NCBI RefSeq assembly: GCF_000208745.1 | Contig: NC_030854.1 | Location: 25,744,484 to 25,808,483 of the forward strand | Direction: 5' to 3' | Length of the DNA stretch: 64,000 nt | DNA from: Theobroma cacao | Lineage: Eukaryota > Streptophyta > Magnoliopsida > Malvales > Malvaceae | Part shown: positions 1 through 10,538 of the stretch, piece after piece | Layout: every line of letters starts with the position of its first letter | Position numbering within the stretch: the stretch's first letter is position 1 | Translations under genes and position numbers: made by a program | The notes under the pieces: model-generated | The model's database searches: none | What the model was told of the DNA's origin: nothing | The model's input: the letters and a program-made list of their open reading frames with translations, nothing else

Positions 1-488
1 CTGGGATTTTATAATCTCACCACCCTCAATTCCACACATTTCAGGTTCGAGATAGCCGGTAGATAGCCAATTGCATCTTGGACTTCAGTTAGCCTTGCAT
101 TGTCAAAATTATAGGTTCACAGACTCGCATCTTATTGGTTAGTTGGGGGCCCACGTGTCATTGTAAAAGTAATTTTATATTTTCGTTATCTAATTTAAAA
201 TATGTATGAACATATTTAGCTTTTACACAATGTTTTTGGCGAGTTTCGATATTATCGAAGAAAAATGACAAAAATGCCCCTGTGAGCCAGAAATAATATT
301 TTATTGTTTTGAGTTGGAAACAAATTATGATTTCTTGAAATGCGAGATTTAATAATTGTCGCTCATCGGGGAGATGCGGAAGTTAATGCTAAGCCTTGCG
401 GGGTTTCGATCGGCATTCGGGGTAATGAGTGCTTATCGGGACGTCGTGGCGGTTGTCACGGGCTCGATGGGAGTTCCGAGTCGTGACA
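1..488 (+). mobile_element. 3' end of a Tekay-type Ty3/gypsy LTR (left edge cut by window)
   Basis: The segment matches the last ~700 bp of the Tekay LTRs elsewhere in the window: the 'GGGATT-TATAATCTCACC' block, the 'GGGGGCCCACGTGTCATTGTAAA' type block, the 'CCCCTGTGAG' block and the terminal 'GGTTGTCACGGGCTCGA...GTCGTGACA'. The LTR ends in CA at 488. No PBS follows, so this is a 3' LTR, a solo LTR or a fragment; its left end and target duplication lie outside the window. The short reading frame at 356-538 lies inside the LTR and is not a gene. Confidence 0.8.
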
Positions 489-939
489 ACTATTGTATTA
501 GTTATACCTCCAAGCAAAAGGTAGAGGGGTTTTGCTGACCTTTTAAAAGGCTTATTCTTGTGTAAAGGTTGTACTTTAACTTGAAAAAGTAGTGTTTAGG
601 TAGAGGCTACACTTGATACTACAAAAAGCAAGTTGTAGAGGTTACACCCAATCTCGCAAAAGGCATGTTGTAAAGGTTACACTTGACGTTGTTTAAAAGG
701 CAAGCTCATAGTGAATTCAAACCCCTTGTGCTATCAAGGAATTGAAAGGCATTGAAAGGTCAAACCTTCATAAAAATCTTGTTGAGTCATTTCTTACTTT
801 GCTACTCTTTACTTATGTAATTCATGCTCTGTTTTATTATTTTATTCCTTCATAGTTGAACTGATTTTTTATAAAAAGGGAGAAGTTTTACATATCAACC
901 AATTCGCCTCCCCTCTTGGTAGTTTTACTTTAAGCTTAT
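489..939 (+). repeat. Probable copia-type LTR tail with short diverged tandem repeats
   Basis: Between 590 and 720 a diverged unit of about 40-50 bp recurs around the words GTAGAGGTTACAC / GTAAAGGTTACACTTG. Near 900-925 stands a C-rich 'TCGCCTCCCCTCTTGGTAG' block like the end of SIRE-type copia LTRs (compare 'CACCCCCCTCTAGCAC' at 24370). There is no coding capacity. The copia assignment is inference from this layout; the Tekay LTR to its left may have inserted here. Confidence 0.4.
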
Positions 940-2992
940 TGTTGTTCGATTTTCTATTCACACAAGTGCATGTATCGCAAAGATAATATAAAGATGAGTA
1001 GAGTGTCGATTCCACAGAGAATTGAATTAATCCTTATTGTTAACTACTAAATTAACACACCTTAACTTTATCTAAACAATCAAAATTAAAAAGAAAAATT
1101 TAAATTAATAAACTAAAACCTAAAACTAAAACTAACTCAAAATCTATTATCAAATTTACTTTATTAAATTCGAGTGACTACCAGACCTAAGATTATGATA
1201 TCCCTTGATACATTATTTGAATATTGTCTCTCTTTCTTAACTTAGGTGGCGTTTGGTACTTTACAATGCAACGTGATTACAGGTAATGTGATTGCAAGTA
1301 ATGTGATTGCAAGCAATGTGATTACAGGAAAAATAACATTACAGTGTTTGTTATACAAACAAAATAATGATAAAAATACAGGGAAGCTAACATTGCAACT
1401 TTTGGTTTACAAGTACTTTGCTGGGAATGTAATGTTAATTTTCAAAACTACCCCTATTTATTAAAATACAAGTTTAATATACTTATATTTTTTATTATTA
1501 ATTTTTATATAATATCATCTCTTAAATATATTTTTAATGTCATATATTTTATTTTCATTTTTTAATATATTTTTTATTTATATATTTTATTTTAATTTCT
1601 TTTACTTATATTATATAAATTTTAATTTCTTATATTTTATTTTAATTTTTAATTCTTATATTATATATTTGTTTTAATATTTTTTATTTTAATTATAACA
1701 TTACAAAATATTTTTAACAAAGTAATAAAGTTGAAGGGTAAAAATATCTTTAACAACATTGTAAAGTGCAATGAAATGTAATTGCATTGGTTTTGAACTA
1801 CAATCACATTACATCCTTTGGCTGTAATGCGATTACATTGCAATCTTACATTGCAGTGGTCTGCTGCAAAACAAACACTGCAATGTAATTTAATTGGACA
1901 CAATGCAGGGAATGTGCTCCCACTTCCTTCATACCAAACGCTACCTTAGTTTAATGGATCAAGTTGCTAACCTAGAATCCCAAATTACTTACAAGTCTTT
2001 GTCAAGTTTCTCATGAAAATACCTCTCCCAATTAATTTACTATATGTCTATGCAAATTATATTGAAGAAAAATTCATTATGTTTATGCTTTAATTTTGGC
2101 TACGTATGGCTTATAGGTGTATGTCTACCTTATATGCAAATCAAACCACCTAATCAACTAAGTGTATTCAATCATAAGCTATTCTATTCAAAGTCTACCT
2201 AAATCTCCTTCGTCAAGGTTTAACTTAGGTTTTCAATTCAATCTAATTGGTGGCCAGTCAACTAGAAGCATTAAGAACAGAATAAAATAAACAACTCAAA
2301 TCTATCAAACTAAATAAAAGAGAGATAAATAATTCAGACTACGTATTGAGTTCAATCATAATCTTAGATTAACAATTTAGTTCCCCATCAAATCACACAT
2401 TATCATCAAATAAAATTTAAACATTAAAGACAAAAGAATAAGAGAATAACAAAGAGATAGAAAAAACCAAGGATTGTATTCCTGATCTCCCAATGTCCTT
2501 GAATCCTTCAAATTCCTTCAATGACTCTATGGCTTGACTCTCATATGTCAATATAGTGTTCCTTTGTCCTCCTTTTAAGTCCTCTAAAAGGTTATTTTCA
2601 TAGGCTTTGAAGTTAGGCCAAGTTGAGTGAAGAAAGAAGTCAATTTCAGCTGGGATTTCCTCACCAAACTATGTGAATCACAACCTTGCCCAATTAATTA
2701 ACAGAAATCATAATTGCTCTAAGACTATTACAATGTGTCAATTTCGACAAGATTTTTGACCATCTTACAAGCTGAACTGGTGGTAAACATGAAAGTTTTA
2801 GATTTTTCTCTTATCTTTCCAATGGTCCAAGAATCGCTTCATTTGAAGCTCTGTAGAGAAAGTTATGGCTGAAAAACCGAAGCATGTGCATTGAAAGTCT
2901 ACACCTTGAAATTGCTCTCCTTCTTCCATTAAAATTCTTCTTTCATCAAACACCTACAAAAGCACAAATAAATCAATAACAACCTATCTGTT
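940..2992 (-). mobile_element. Athila-like LTR in minus orientation, interrupted by a MITE
   Basis: The reverse complement is similar along its length to the plus-strand LTR at 3391-4808. Shared landmarks in plus reading are CAAGTG-ATGTATCG, GATTCCACAGAGAATTG, TTGCTAACCTAGAATCC and GGTGGCCAGTCAACTAGAAGCATTAAGAACA. The plus-strand left end begins TGTTGTTCG at 940. On the right it lacks about the last 150 bp that the plus copy would predict and runs straight into a second partial copy at about 2993. A 701-bp MITE (1245-1945) sits inside. No coding region of this element is present. It is diverged from the plus-strand LTR, so the two belong to different insertions or subfamilies. Confidence 0.65.
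1245..1945. mobile_element. PIF/Harbinger-type MITE with TTA target duplication
   Basis: Terminal inverted repeats GGTGGCGTTTGGTA (1245) and TACCAAACGCTACC (to 1945) differ at one base. TTA flanks both sides (1242-1244 and 1946-1948). The related sequence at about 3226-3240 reads CTTAACTTAGTTTAATGG without the insert, so the insertion and the 3-bp duplication are visible directly. TWA duplication with a G-rich TIR fits the PIF/Harbinger group; that family call is inference. The ends carry repeated ATGTGATT/AATCACAT words (1268-1330, 1755-1870), as expected for transposase-binding subterminal repeats. The interior is AT-rich and has no transposase, so the element is non-autonomous. Confidence 0.85.
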
Positions 2993-3390
2993 GATGCCAC
3001 AAAGAATTGAATTAATCCTTATTGTTAACTACTAAAATTAACACACCTTAATCTTATCTAAACAATTCAAATTAAAAAGAAAATTTAAATTAATAAACTA
3101 AAAACTATAACTAAAACTAATCTAAAATCTATTAGCAAATTTACTTTATTAAATTCGAGTGACTACCAGACCTAAGATTATGATATCCGTCGATACTTCA
3201 TTTGAATATTGTCTCTTTCTCTTAACTTAGTTTAATGGATCAAGTTGCTAACCTAGAATCCCAAATTATTTACAAGTCTCTATCGAGTTTCTCATAAAAA
3301 CACCTCTCTCAATTAATTTACTATATGTCTATACAAATTATGTTGAAGAAAGATTCATTAAGTTTGTGCTCTAATTTTAGCTATGTATGG
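2993..3390 (-). repeat. Second partial Athila-like LTR copy, direct repeat of 1010-2106
   Basis: The sequence from CACAAAGAATTGAATTAATCC onward repeats 1010-1244 plus 1946-2106 with scattered substitutions but lacks the MITE. It is cut on the right by the start of the plus-strand LTR at 3391, within the word GCTATGTATGG that continues as GCTACGTATGGCTTATAGG in the first copy. This looks like a partial duplication, or a second minus-strand LTR invaded by the plus-strand element. Confidence 0.65.
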
Positions 3391-4808
3391 TGATAATTCT
3401 ATTTTGTAGAATTATTTTATCCTAATTTTATTATTAAATATTAGCTAAGTCATCAATTTTTAATTATAATTTACTTATTTTTAGTTGTTTTTATAATTAG
3501 GTTACTTTTAAGTTAGCTATTTTAATTTTATGTTATTCCTTTTAATTTGGTTATGATTTATTAGTTTTTATATTTCTTTTGTAGGATTAAAAGTGATTGG
3601 GCTTAATTATGGAAAGTAAGATGTTAAAAGACCTAGAATCTACTTGCATATGCTTCAGTATTTTAGCCATATCTCGAGCTACAGAACTCCAAATAATACG
3701 ATTCTTGGACTAGTATAAAGATAAGAGACAAAGATACAACTTTTATGAAGATTACTTTGCACAGTTCTGGTTTGAAGATAGAGAAAATTGTGTTGAAAAA
3801 TAGCTAAACGTACTGTGCCGGGAATGAAAATTTGTAAAGATTGACAATTGAATTTTGGGCCTCTTATTATACTTTTAAGCCCAATTAAACCCTAGGTCAG
3901 CTTAAGGAGCTTTAGGTTAAGTTTATTAGTATAAATAGAATATGTTTAACAACATTAGACAACTTTTGAGAGATTCAAGAAGTTACAAGTTGGGGCTGAA
4001 ACTTGGAGATCAAGGCGAAAAATATTGTTTTGTTTTCTTCCTTAGCTTTTATCTTTCTTGATACTTTCAATGGTTGAATTTTATACAATGTTATTTTATT
4101 TTGCAATTATAAGTAGCTAAATTTCTTTTTCTATGATTACAATTGAACCACATGTAGTCTAAATTTTTAATCTCTTTCTTCCTTATCTTTAATGGGATTT
4201 GAATTGTTTATTCCAATTTGTTCTTAATGCTTTTAATTGCTTGGCCACCAAGTAAATTAATCTAGGAACCTAAACAAACTTGGGAAAGGGAGTTTAGAGT
4301 AAACTAAAATTGAGATAGCATATGATCATATTAATTGATTTGCGTATAGGATAGGGATATACTTATAGGCCACATGTAGCCAGATTAGAGCCTGAACTTA
4401 ATGAGTCTGTTTTAATTTCAATTCACATAGAGNGTGTTTTGGTTAAAATAGATATTTTTATAAGATGAGTCGGGAGACCCTTATAAATAATTTAGGACTC
4501 TAGGTTAGCAATTCAACCCATTGAAATAAGTTAAGGAAGAGAGGTAAGATTTAGATGAAGTGTGAGGGATATTGTAATCCTAGGTTTATTGATTGGATAT
4601 TTTCTCAAGTTATTATTTTGATTTTTCTTGTTGGTTTTAATTTTAGTTTTAATTAATTATTTAATTTTGATTAGTTGGATAAGATTAAATTGTTCTAATT
4701 TTAGTACTTAGTAAAGTTTTAGATCAATTCCCTGTGGGATCGATACCCTACTTGCTAATATACTATCTATTCGATACGTACACTTGCGTAGTAGGATTTT
4801 AACTGACA
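3391..4808 (+). mobile_element. 5' LTR of an Athila-like Ty3/gypsy element
   Basis: This 1418-bp LTR starts TGATAATTCT and ends ACTGACA, 6 bp before a PBS. A TATA box (TATAAATAG, 3930-3938) sits in the middle third, consistent with a U3-R-U5 order. The matching 3' LTR is absent because the element is broken at 9733. An ambiguous base (N) lies at 4433. Confidence 0.75.
3930..3938 (+). promoter_or_regulatory. TATA box of the Athila-like LTR
   Basis: TATAAATAG lies about 540 bp into the LTR and is followed by a purine-richer leader. It is a likely core promoter for the element transcript, but no transcription start can be read from sequence alone. Confidence 0.5.
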
Positions 4809-4814
4809 AGTTTT

Positions 4815-4832
4815 TGGCGCCATTGCTGGGGA
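4815..4832 (+). promoter_or_regulatory. Primer binding site, tRNA-Asp type
   Basis: TGGCGCCATTGCTGGGGA matches the usual Athila-type PBS complementary to the 3' end of tRNA-Asp (TGGCGCCGTTGCCGGGGA) except for two transitions. It lies 6 bp after the LTR end and marks the start of minus-strand DNA synthesis. Confidence 0.8.
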
Positions 4833-4948
4833 ATTATTTCTAGATTTATTACTAATATTAATACCAAGCAATTTAGTCTTACTTCAAATTTTAGTTTTCT
4901 TGTTTTAATTTTAGCTTTTGTTTTCTTGCAGATATCTTTGGTCATTGT

Positions 4949-5657
4949 ATGCAAAGAAGAGAGAACTTGAATCTTGTTCCTTTTGATCCTGAGATAGAAA
5001 GAACTTTTAGAAGACATCGAAGGGAGAATTTACAAGTTGCAGCTTTAAATCAGACAATGGCCGAGGATAACATTAATAATGGTAATAATGCCATTAATGT
5101 GGTTCCCGAAGCAGATAGAGCATTGGGAGATTATGCAGTTCCTCTGTTGCAAGGTTTGCACCAAAGCATTAGGAGACCTTCCATCAATGCGAATAATTTT
5201 GAAATTAAACTAGCCTATTTTCATATGATTCAGTCTTCAGTCCAGTTTGGTGGGTTACCCAATGATGATCCTAATGCTTATTTAGTAATTTCTTGGAGAT
5301 TTGCGATACTTTTAAATACAATGGAGTAATTAATTATGCTATTAGATTGAGACTGTTTCCATTCTCTCTGAGGGATAAAGCAAAAAGCTGGCTTAATTCA
5401 CTGCCTAATGGGTCTATCACTACATGGGAGGAATTGGCTCAAAAGTTTCTCGCAAAGTTCTTTCCGCCTGCAAAGACTGCAAAGTTGAGGAACGATATCA
5501 CCTCATTCACACAATTTGATGGTGAGTCCTTGTATGAAGCTTGGGAGAGGTTTAAAGAACTACTGTGAAGATGTCCACATCATGGGCTTGCTGATTGGTT
5601 GCAAGTTCAAACATTCTATAATGAGCTTATTGGGTCAATTAAAACCACAATTGATGC
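4949..5657 (+). pseudogene. Athila-like gag, N-terminal part (frameshifted)
   Basis: The start at 4949 gives a basic N-terminus (MQRRENLNLVPFDPE) after a leader of about 120 bp. The capsid (Retrotrans_gag) region then follows: IRRPSINANNFEIK at about residue 75, then, in another frame, IRLRLFPFSLRDKAKSWL, TTWEELAQKFLAKFFPP and ESLYEAWERFKELL, the typical Athila/Tat gag signature. Frames change near 5285-5300, and an in-frame TGA at 5566 stands where relatives have an Arg codon (probable CGA to TGA). The reading continues as RCPHHGLADWLQVQTFYN and TTIDA until a solo LTR cuts it at 5657. It continues at 8497. Confidence 0.85.
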
Positions 5658-8496
5658 TGTCAAACCCTGTTCTATAAAATAATTACGACGTTATTTACGT
5701 GCTCAATAGAATGTTTGTGTATTTAGGAAGTTCGAGAAATCGTTAAAAGACGATATTGCCCCTAATGGTACCATTAAGTCGATTAAGCCTCGAGCTAGTT
5801 CAAATAGGAATTTTAAGATGAAACTAAGAGTTTCACAGTCCAAGGATAACTCAAAATGGTGATTCAGATTTTGAGGATCAATTCGGAGTCAAACCAAAAT
5901 TTTTACTATCTATGGGCAAAATGGTAATTTTGCCACCCCAAGGGTAAATCTGTAAATTTTCACCCCCGACACTTGTCAAGACCAAGGGATTTTATTCATC
6001 ATAGAAATGGATAAATATAAGAAAATGTGTGGTGGAGATTTAAAGCTTAAAAGATAAGAATTTAAAAAAATGGACTAATCATGGAATCCCATGTGGCAAG
6101 TTTAAATTATCATATTATTTAACTATAAAAATCAGCCCACACCACCATTTCTCTCTCATAAGGGTCGGCTTTGGCAAGAAAACAAAGGGGAAAATAAGAA
6201 CAAACCCTAGGTGGAAAGAAATTCAAGAGAAAAGTGTGGATTTTCAAGAAAATCAAGTGAAAAAATGTGAAATTTCTTGATTTTAGTTTATGAACTATTT
6301 TTCCTATGCATTTTCCCTTAATTTTCATGGTTGAAAAACGTGCTTTCATGGTGAATTCATGGCTGGTCAAAATGGGTATGGAGAGAGAATGATCTTGGAT
6401 TGGTTTGATTTTTAGGTATGCTAGTGTTTTTAGGTGATTAATGATGTGCAACATGAAAACAAGTGAAGAAAACCACCAAAGGTTTGGTGTCCATCAAAAG
6501 GCGAATTCTCTAAGTGAATAATGAGGAAGAATGGGATGTTATTCTAGGTGATTTAATTAAGAAATAATAGTTTTTGGTGTAGGAATTAATGAATTATGGA
6601 GAGAAAATTAAGTAGGAAAAATCACGGAGTCAGTGTACCATTGTTGGCTGAAAGTTTCAAGAAGAAAAGTGAAGATAAATTTTGCCTAATTGTGTGCTAA
6701 TTAGTTTGTGTTTGGTGAATTGAGGGATTGGAAAAGAAATGGAGCAAGTTGGAGTGAAATTGGACGCATTGGCCAATTTATCGAATGAAAAATCGACTTA
6801 GGCCAATACTAGATCTAGATGGCTACCCGTGCATTTTTTTCATTTCATATAATAGATATACATATATCGAGCTTGAAATAGCTTATGACTGTTAGACACA
6901 ATTTAATTGGAATATGTGTAATGGATTATGGCTAGGTGGTGAGCCATTGGATGCAGGTAAATGACTGTACCCGCAGACTGAAAATAAGAGTATTTCTACT
7001 CCTAATATTGTGAGTGGACAATTTATCGTCTTAAATATTTAGAGTAATTATACTTGTTTGATACTTTTATTGAATGGTGAGTTTAAATTATAAAATATTA
7101 TGTTTTCCAATTAAAATGTTTTTTAATAAAAATGAGATTTATACTGGTTTTGAAATCAAATATTGTTTTGGGAAAATTGAGTATATGGAGACTGTGTTGA
7201 AATTTATGATTTTATATGTTATTGAAATTGTGGCTTATGACACTATAGTAGCATGATGGCTAAATTTTTGGGGTTGGCATGAAATATATGAACAGTTTTG
7301 GATTGGTCTCGGTAGATTGGATTAAATTTTATTCACCATATTATGCTATTGAAAATTTTATGGGTCTGATGGTATATTAAACGGTCACTGCAGTGGTGGG
7401 GGTTTCCGTGGATTACCTATGAGAGGGCCACGATAACCCAATTATATACTTACTTTCGGGGGGAGATGTTGGATAAAGTATCTCCTGAGGTAAGATTTGA
7501 GTGTACCTCACGTTCGGGCCGCCACGTGAGAGTGAGACTCAGCCAACGCCAAGGAATGACTGTGTGTCAGATGAGAAAACATGTTTATGGGTATGGGACA
7601 TTTAACAGCCTTGGTGGTCTCAGTGGGATACCTTGACGAAGGTACCCGCGAGAATGATTCTGGCAGGGGCCAAGTTTAAGAAACTCATAAGTCGGGGAAA
7701 TTTTGATGAAAAGAAATTATTTGGTATAGATTGAAACGAATTTTGCGTTATGAACTTTATTGAAATATAACGTTTTTATATTGTCTCTGTCTACTCGGCT
7801 TTAGATGCTTTTGATGGTAATTGTTTACTTACTGGGATTATGTAATCTCACCCTTCTTCCTATCCATTTTTCAAGCTCAGGACAGTTTGTTGATAGTTGA
7901 TTAAGACGAGAATTAATCTCGGAATTGCATCCTAGAAAGTAAGGGTTCGTAGCCCTACACTTTCTTGGTCAATGGGGGGCCCACGTATCACTGTAAACGA
8001 AATTTCATACTTTAATTATCTTTATTACTATATTAATAAATTTATTTTACTCTTACACTACAAAAGTTATTTTAGGAAGACTTTGAAAATATTGTGTTTT
8101 AAGAAAATAGAATATTTTATTTAATGTTTTTATTATATTCAAATAGCTATAATTTTACTTTAAACGAATGTTTTAGACTTAAAAATTTAATTTAAATCAT
8201 GAAATATGTGTTTCCACTTACATAATACATTTTTACGGATTTCAAAATTTTCAGAAAAGAAAATAAAAAAATGACTAAAATACCCCTGTGAGACAGAAAT
8301 AAATTTTCATTGTTTTTGAATGGGAAAATGGTCCATTTCGTTTCAAAACACGATTTTAGTTACTGTCGATCATAGGGGAGGTAAGAAAACTGATATGAAA
8401 GCCTTGCGAGGTTTCGATCAGCATTCGGGGTAAAGAATGTCTGACAAGACTTCACGACGATTATCACGGGCTCGATGGGAGTTTCGGGTCGTGACA
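5658..8496 (+). mobile_element. Tekay-type solo LTR, TSD GATGC
   Basis: It starts TGTCAAACCCTGTTCTATAAAA (compare TGTAAAACCCGACCCTATAAAT in G2) and ends GGGTCGTGACA. The 5-bp target duplication GATGC is intact on both sides (5653-5657 and 8497-8501). No PBS, internal region or second LTR is present, so it is a solo LTR left by recombination between the LTRs of an earlier full element. Removing it together with one GATGC restores the Athila gag reading (TTIDA then AAGGALMSKN). It contains the family's CACGTGAG and 'CAACGCCAAGGAATGACT' blocks (7500-7560). Minor frames at 6119-6454, 7074-7256 and 8360-8764 are chance frames within or overlapping the LTR. Confidence 0.93.
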
Positions 8497-9733
8497 GATG
8501 CTGCTGCTGGTGGGGCATTGATGAGTAAGAATGCTGCAGATGCTTATAATTTGTTGGAAGAGATGGCTTCAAATAATTATCAATGGCCTTCAGAAAGGTC
8601 GGGTTCGAGAAAAGTTGTTGGAGCCTATGAAATTGATGCAATGAGCAACTTAGTTGCGCAAGTGGCTGCACTATCCAAGAAGATTGACACAATGAGAGTT
8701 CATGCAGTTCAAAATTCAATTTGTGAGATGTGTGGGGATGGCCATTCAAATGATCAATGTCCATACAATTCTAAATCAGTCCAATTTGTGGGGAATTTCA
8801 ACAAGCAGTAGAATAACCCATACTCTAATACATACAATCTTGGTTGGAGAAACCACCCCAACTTTTCATGGAACAATAATACAGGGCCTTCCAATTCAAA
8901 CCCCAACGTGCCTCTTAATTTTCAACAACAATCTAGACCACCAATTCCTGAAAAGAAGTCCCAAGTGGAAGAACTTATCTTGCAATATATGTCCAAGACT
9001 GATGCCATAATTCAAAGCTATGGAGCCTCCTTGAGAAATCTTGATACCCAAATGGGACAGCTTGCAAACTCCATCAACAGTAGACCCCAAGGTGCCTTAC
9101 CAAGTGATACACAAGTCAATCCCAAAGGTAAGGAACATTGTAATGCAGTTACACTTAGGAGTGGAAAAGAAGTCAGAGGGGTGAAAAAAAAATCAATTGA
9201 ATCTTTAAAGGAGCATATAGATGATGACAAGGCAATTGTTGATAAAGAAGTTGAAGAGGAAAAGACAGATAATGGACAAGCTAAAAATCAAGGGAATTTT
9301 GAAGCAAATTATCCTCCACCACCATTCCCACAAAGGTTGAAAAAACAAAAGCTTGATAAACAGTTTGAGAAATTCCTCAATGTCTTCAAGAAACTCCACA
9401 TAAACATTCCTTTTGCTGAAGCTTTGGAAAACATGCCAAGTTATGTCATATTCCTGAAAGACATCTTAACTAAGAAGAGGAAACTGGAAGATTTTGAAAC
9501 AGTGGCACTTACTAAGGAGTGCAGCGCAATAATTCAGAACAAGCTTCCACCAAAACTTAAAGATCCAGGGAGTTTTTCTATACCTTGTACTATTGGTAGA
9601 TTTAAATTTACTAAAGCTTTATGTGATTTGGGTGCAGGTGTTTCAATCATGCCTTTGTCAATTATTGAGAAAATTGGACTTAATGAGATACAACCTACCA
9701 CAGTTTCTTTGCAATTAGCAGATAGAACAATCA
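8497..9733 (+). pseudogene. Athila-like gag C-terminus and start of protease (broken)
   Basis: This continues the gag interrupted at 5657. Recognisable parts are AAGGALMSKNAADAYNLLEE, NNYQWPSER, a zinc-knuckle-like CEMCGDGHSNDQC at about 8727-8765, then LNFQQQSRPPIPEKK, LDTQMGQLANSI, and NAVTLRSGKEV, typical of Athila/Tat polyproteins. A PPPPFPQRLKKQKLDKQFEKFL stretch leads into the aspartic protease with CDLGAGVSIMPLSI, where DLGA is the variant active-site motif. A TAG at 8809-8811 follows a CAG (KQ*NN) and again suggests C-to-T decay of a Gln codon. The protease stops after about LADRTIR at 9733, where Tekay LTR sequence begins; RT, RNase H and integrase of this element are absent. Confidence 0.85.
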
Positions 9734-10357
9734 GGTTCAGTATAGACTGTAGATAGCTGATCTCATCGAGGACTACCGTTGGATCTGCATTTTCCAAACC
9801 GTAGGTTCACAGTCCTTTTTACTTTTATTTATTCGGGGGCCCTCTTGTTATTGTAAATTAAATTAAATATTTTGGCTTACTGTATTACAGTATGTATAAA
9901 TTTATTTAGCTTTTACGCTATAAAAATTATTCACGTATAACTCTATAAATATTGTTTTATAAGAAAATAGAATATTTTACTTAATATTTCTTTTATTTTC
10001 TTATTATATTCAAATAACCATAATTTCGTTTTAAATGAAGATTTTAGACTTTTAAACTCATTTTGAATATGAATTATGTGTTTTGTACTTGTATATTACG
10101 TTTTAGCCAGTTTCAAAATTTTTGAGAAAAATGACCAAAATACCCTTGTGAGACGAAAATTAATATTTTATTTGTTTTTAGTTGGAAATAGTTTAAAATC
10201 TTTTAGAACACGATATTTGATAATGGTTGCTCACAAGGAAAATGAGAAACTGATAGTAAAGCCTTGCGAGGTTTCAGGTTGACATTTCGGGCAATGAATG
10301 TCTACCGGGACACTGCGACGGTTGTCACGGGCTCGAAGGGAGTACCGGGTCATGACA
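9734..10357 (+). mobile_element. Truncated 5' LTR of G1
   Basis: Almost identical to the last ~620 bp of the G1 3' LTR (17803-18421) and of the G2 LTRs, from TTCAGTATAGACTGTAGAT to the CA end in GGGTCATGACA. Only the 3' end of the LTR survives. The left border is a deletion junction with Athila protease sequence. Confidence 0.88.
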
Positions 10358-10363
10358 ATTCGA

Positions 10364-10376
10364 TTGGTATCAGAGC
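10364..10376 (+). promoter_or_regulatory. Primer binding site, initiator tRNA-Met
   Basis: TTGGTATCAGAGC contains TGGTATCAGAGC, the complement of the 3' end of plant initiator tRNA-Met. It lies 6 bp after the LTR end and is the standard primer site for Tekay elements. Confidence 0.9.
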
Positions 10377-10538
10377 TTTTGGTTTTAAAGATAAGAGTTT
10401 TTGATTTTAAAGTTGTTTTAAAAATTTACAGTATCAGTGTGGCCTCGGATTAAGTTAGGTTAGGTTGAATAGAATGCATGCATCTGCATATAGAGCCTAA
10501 GGTTACCTAAATTTGCTCGTATTCTTTTATAGATTATA

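Noticed and set aside
8360..8764. 134-codon minus-strand frame
   Set aside because: It spans the solo LTR border and the antisense of Athila gag; it is a shadow of the real plus-strand gag.
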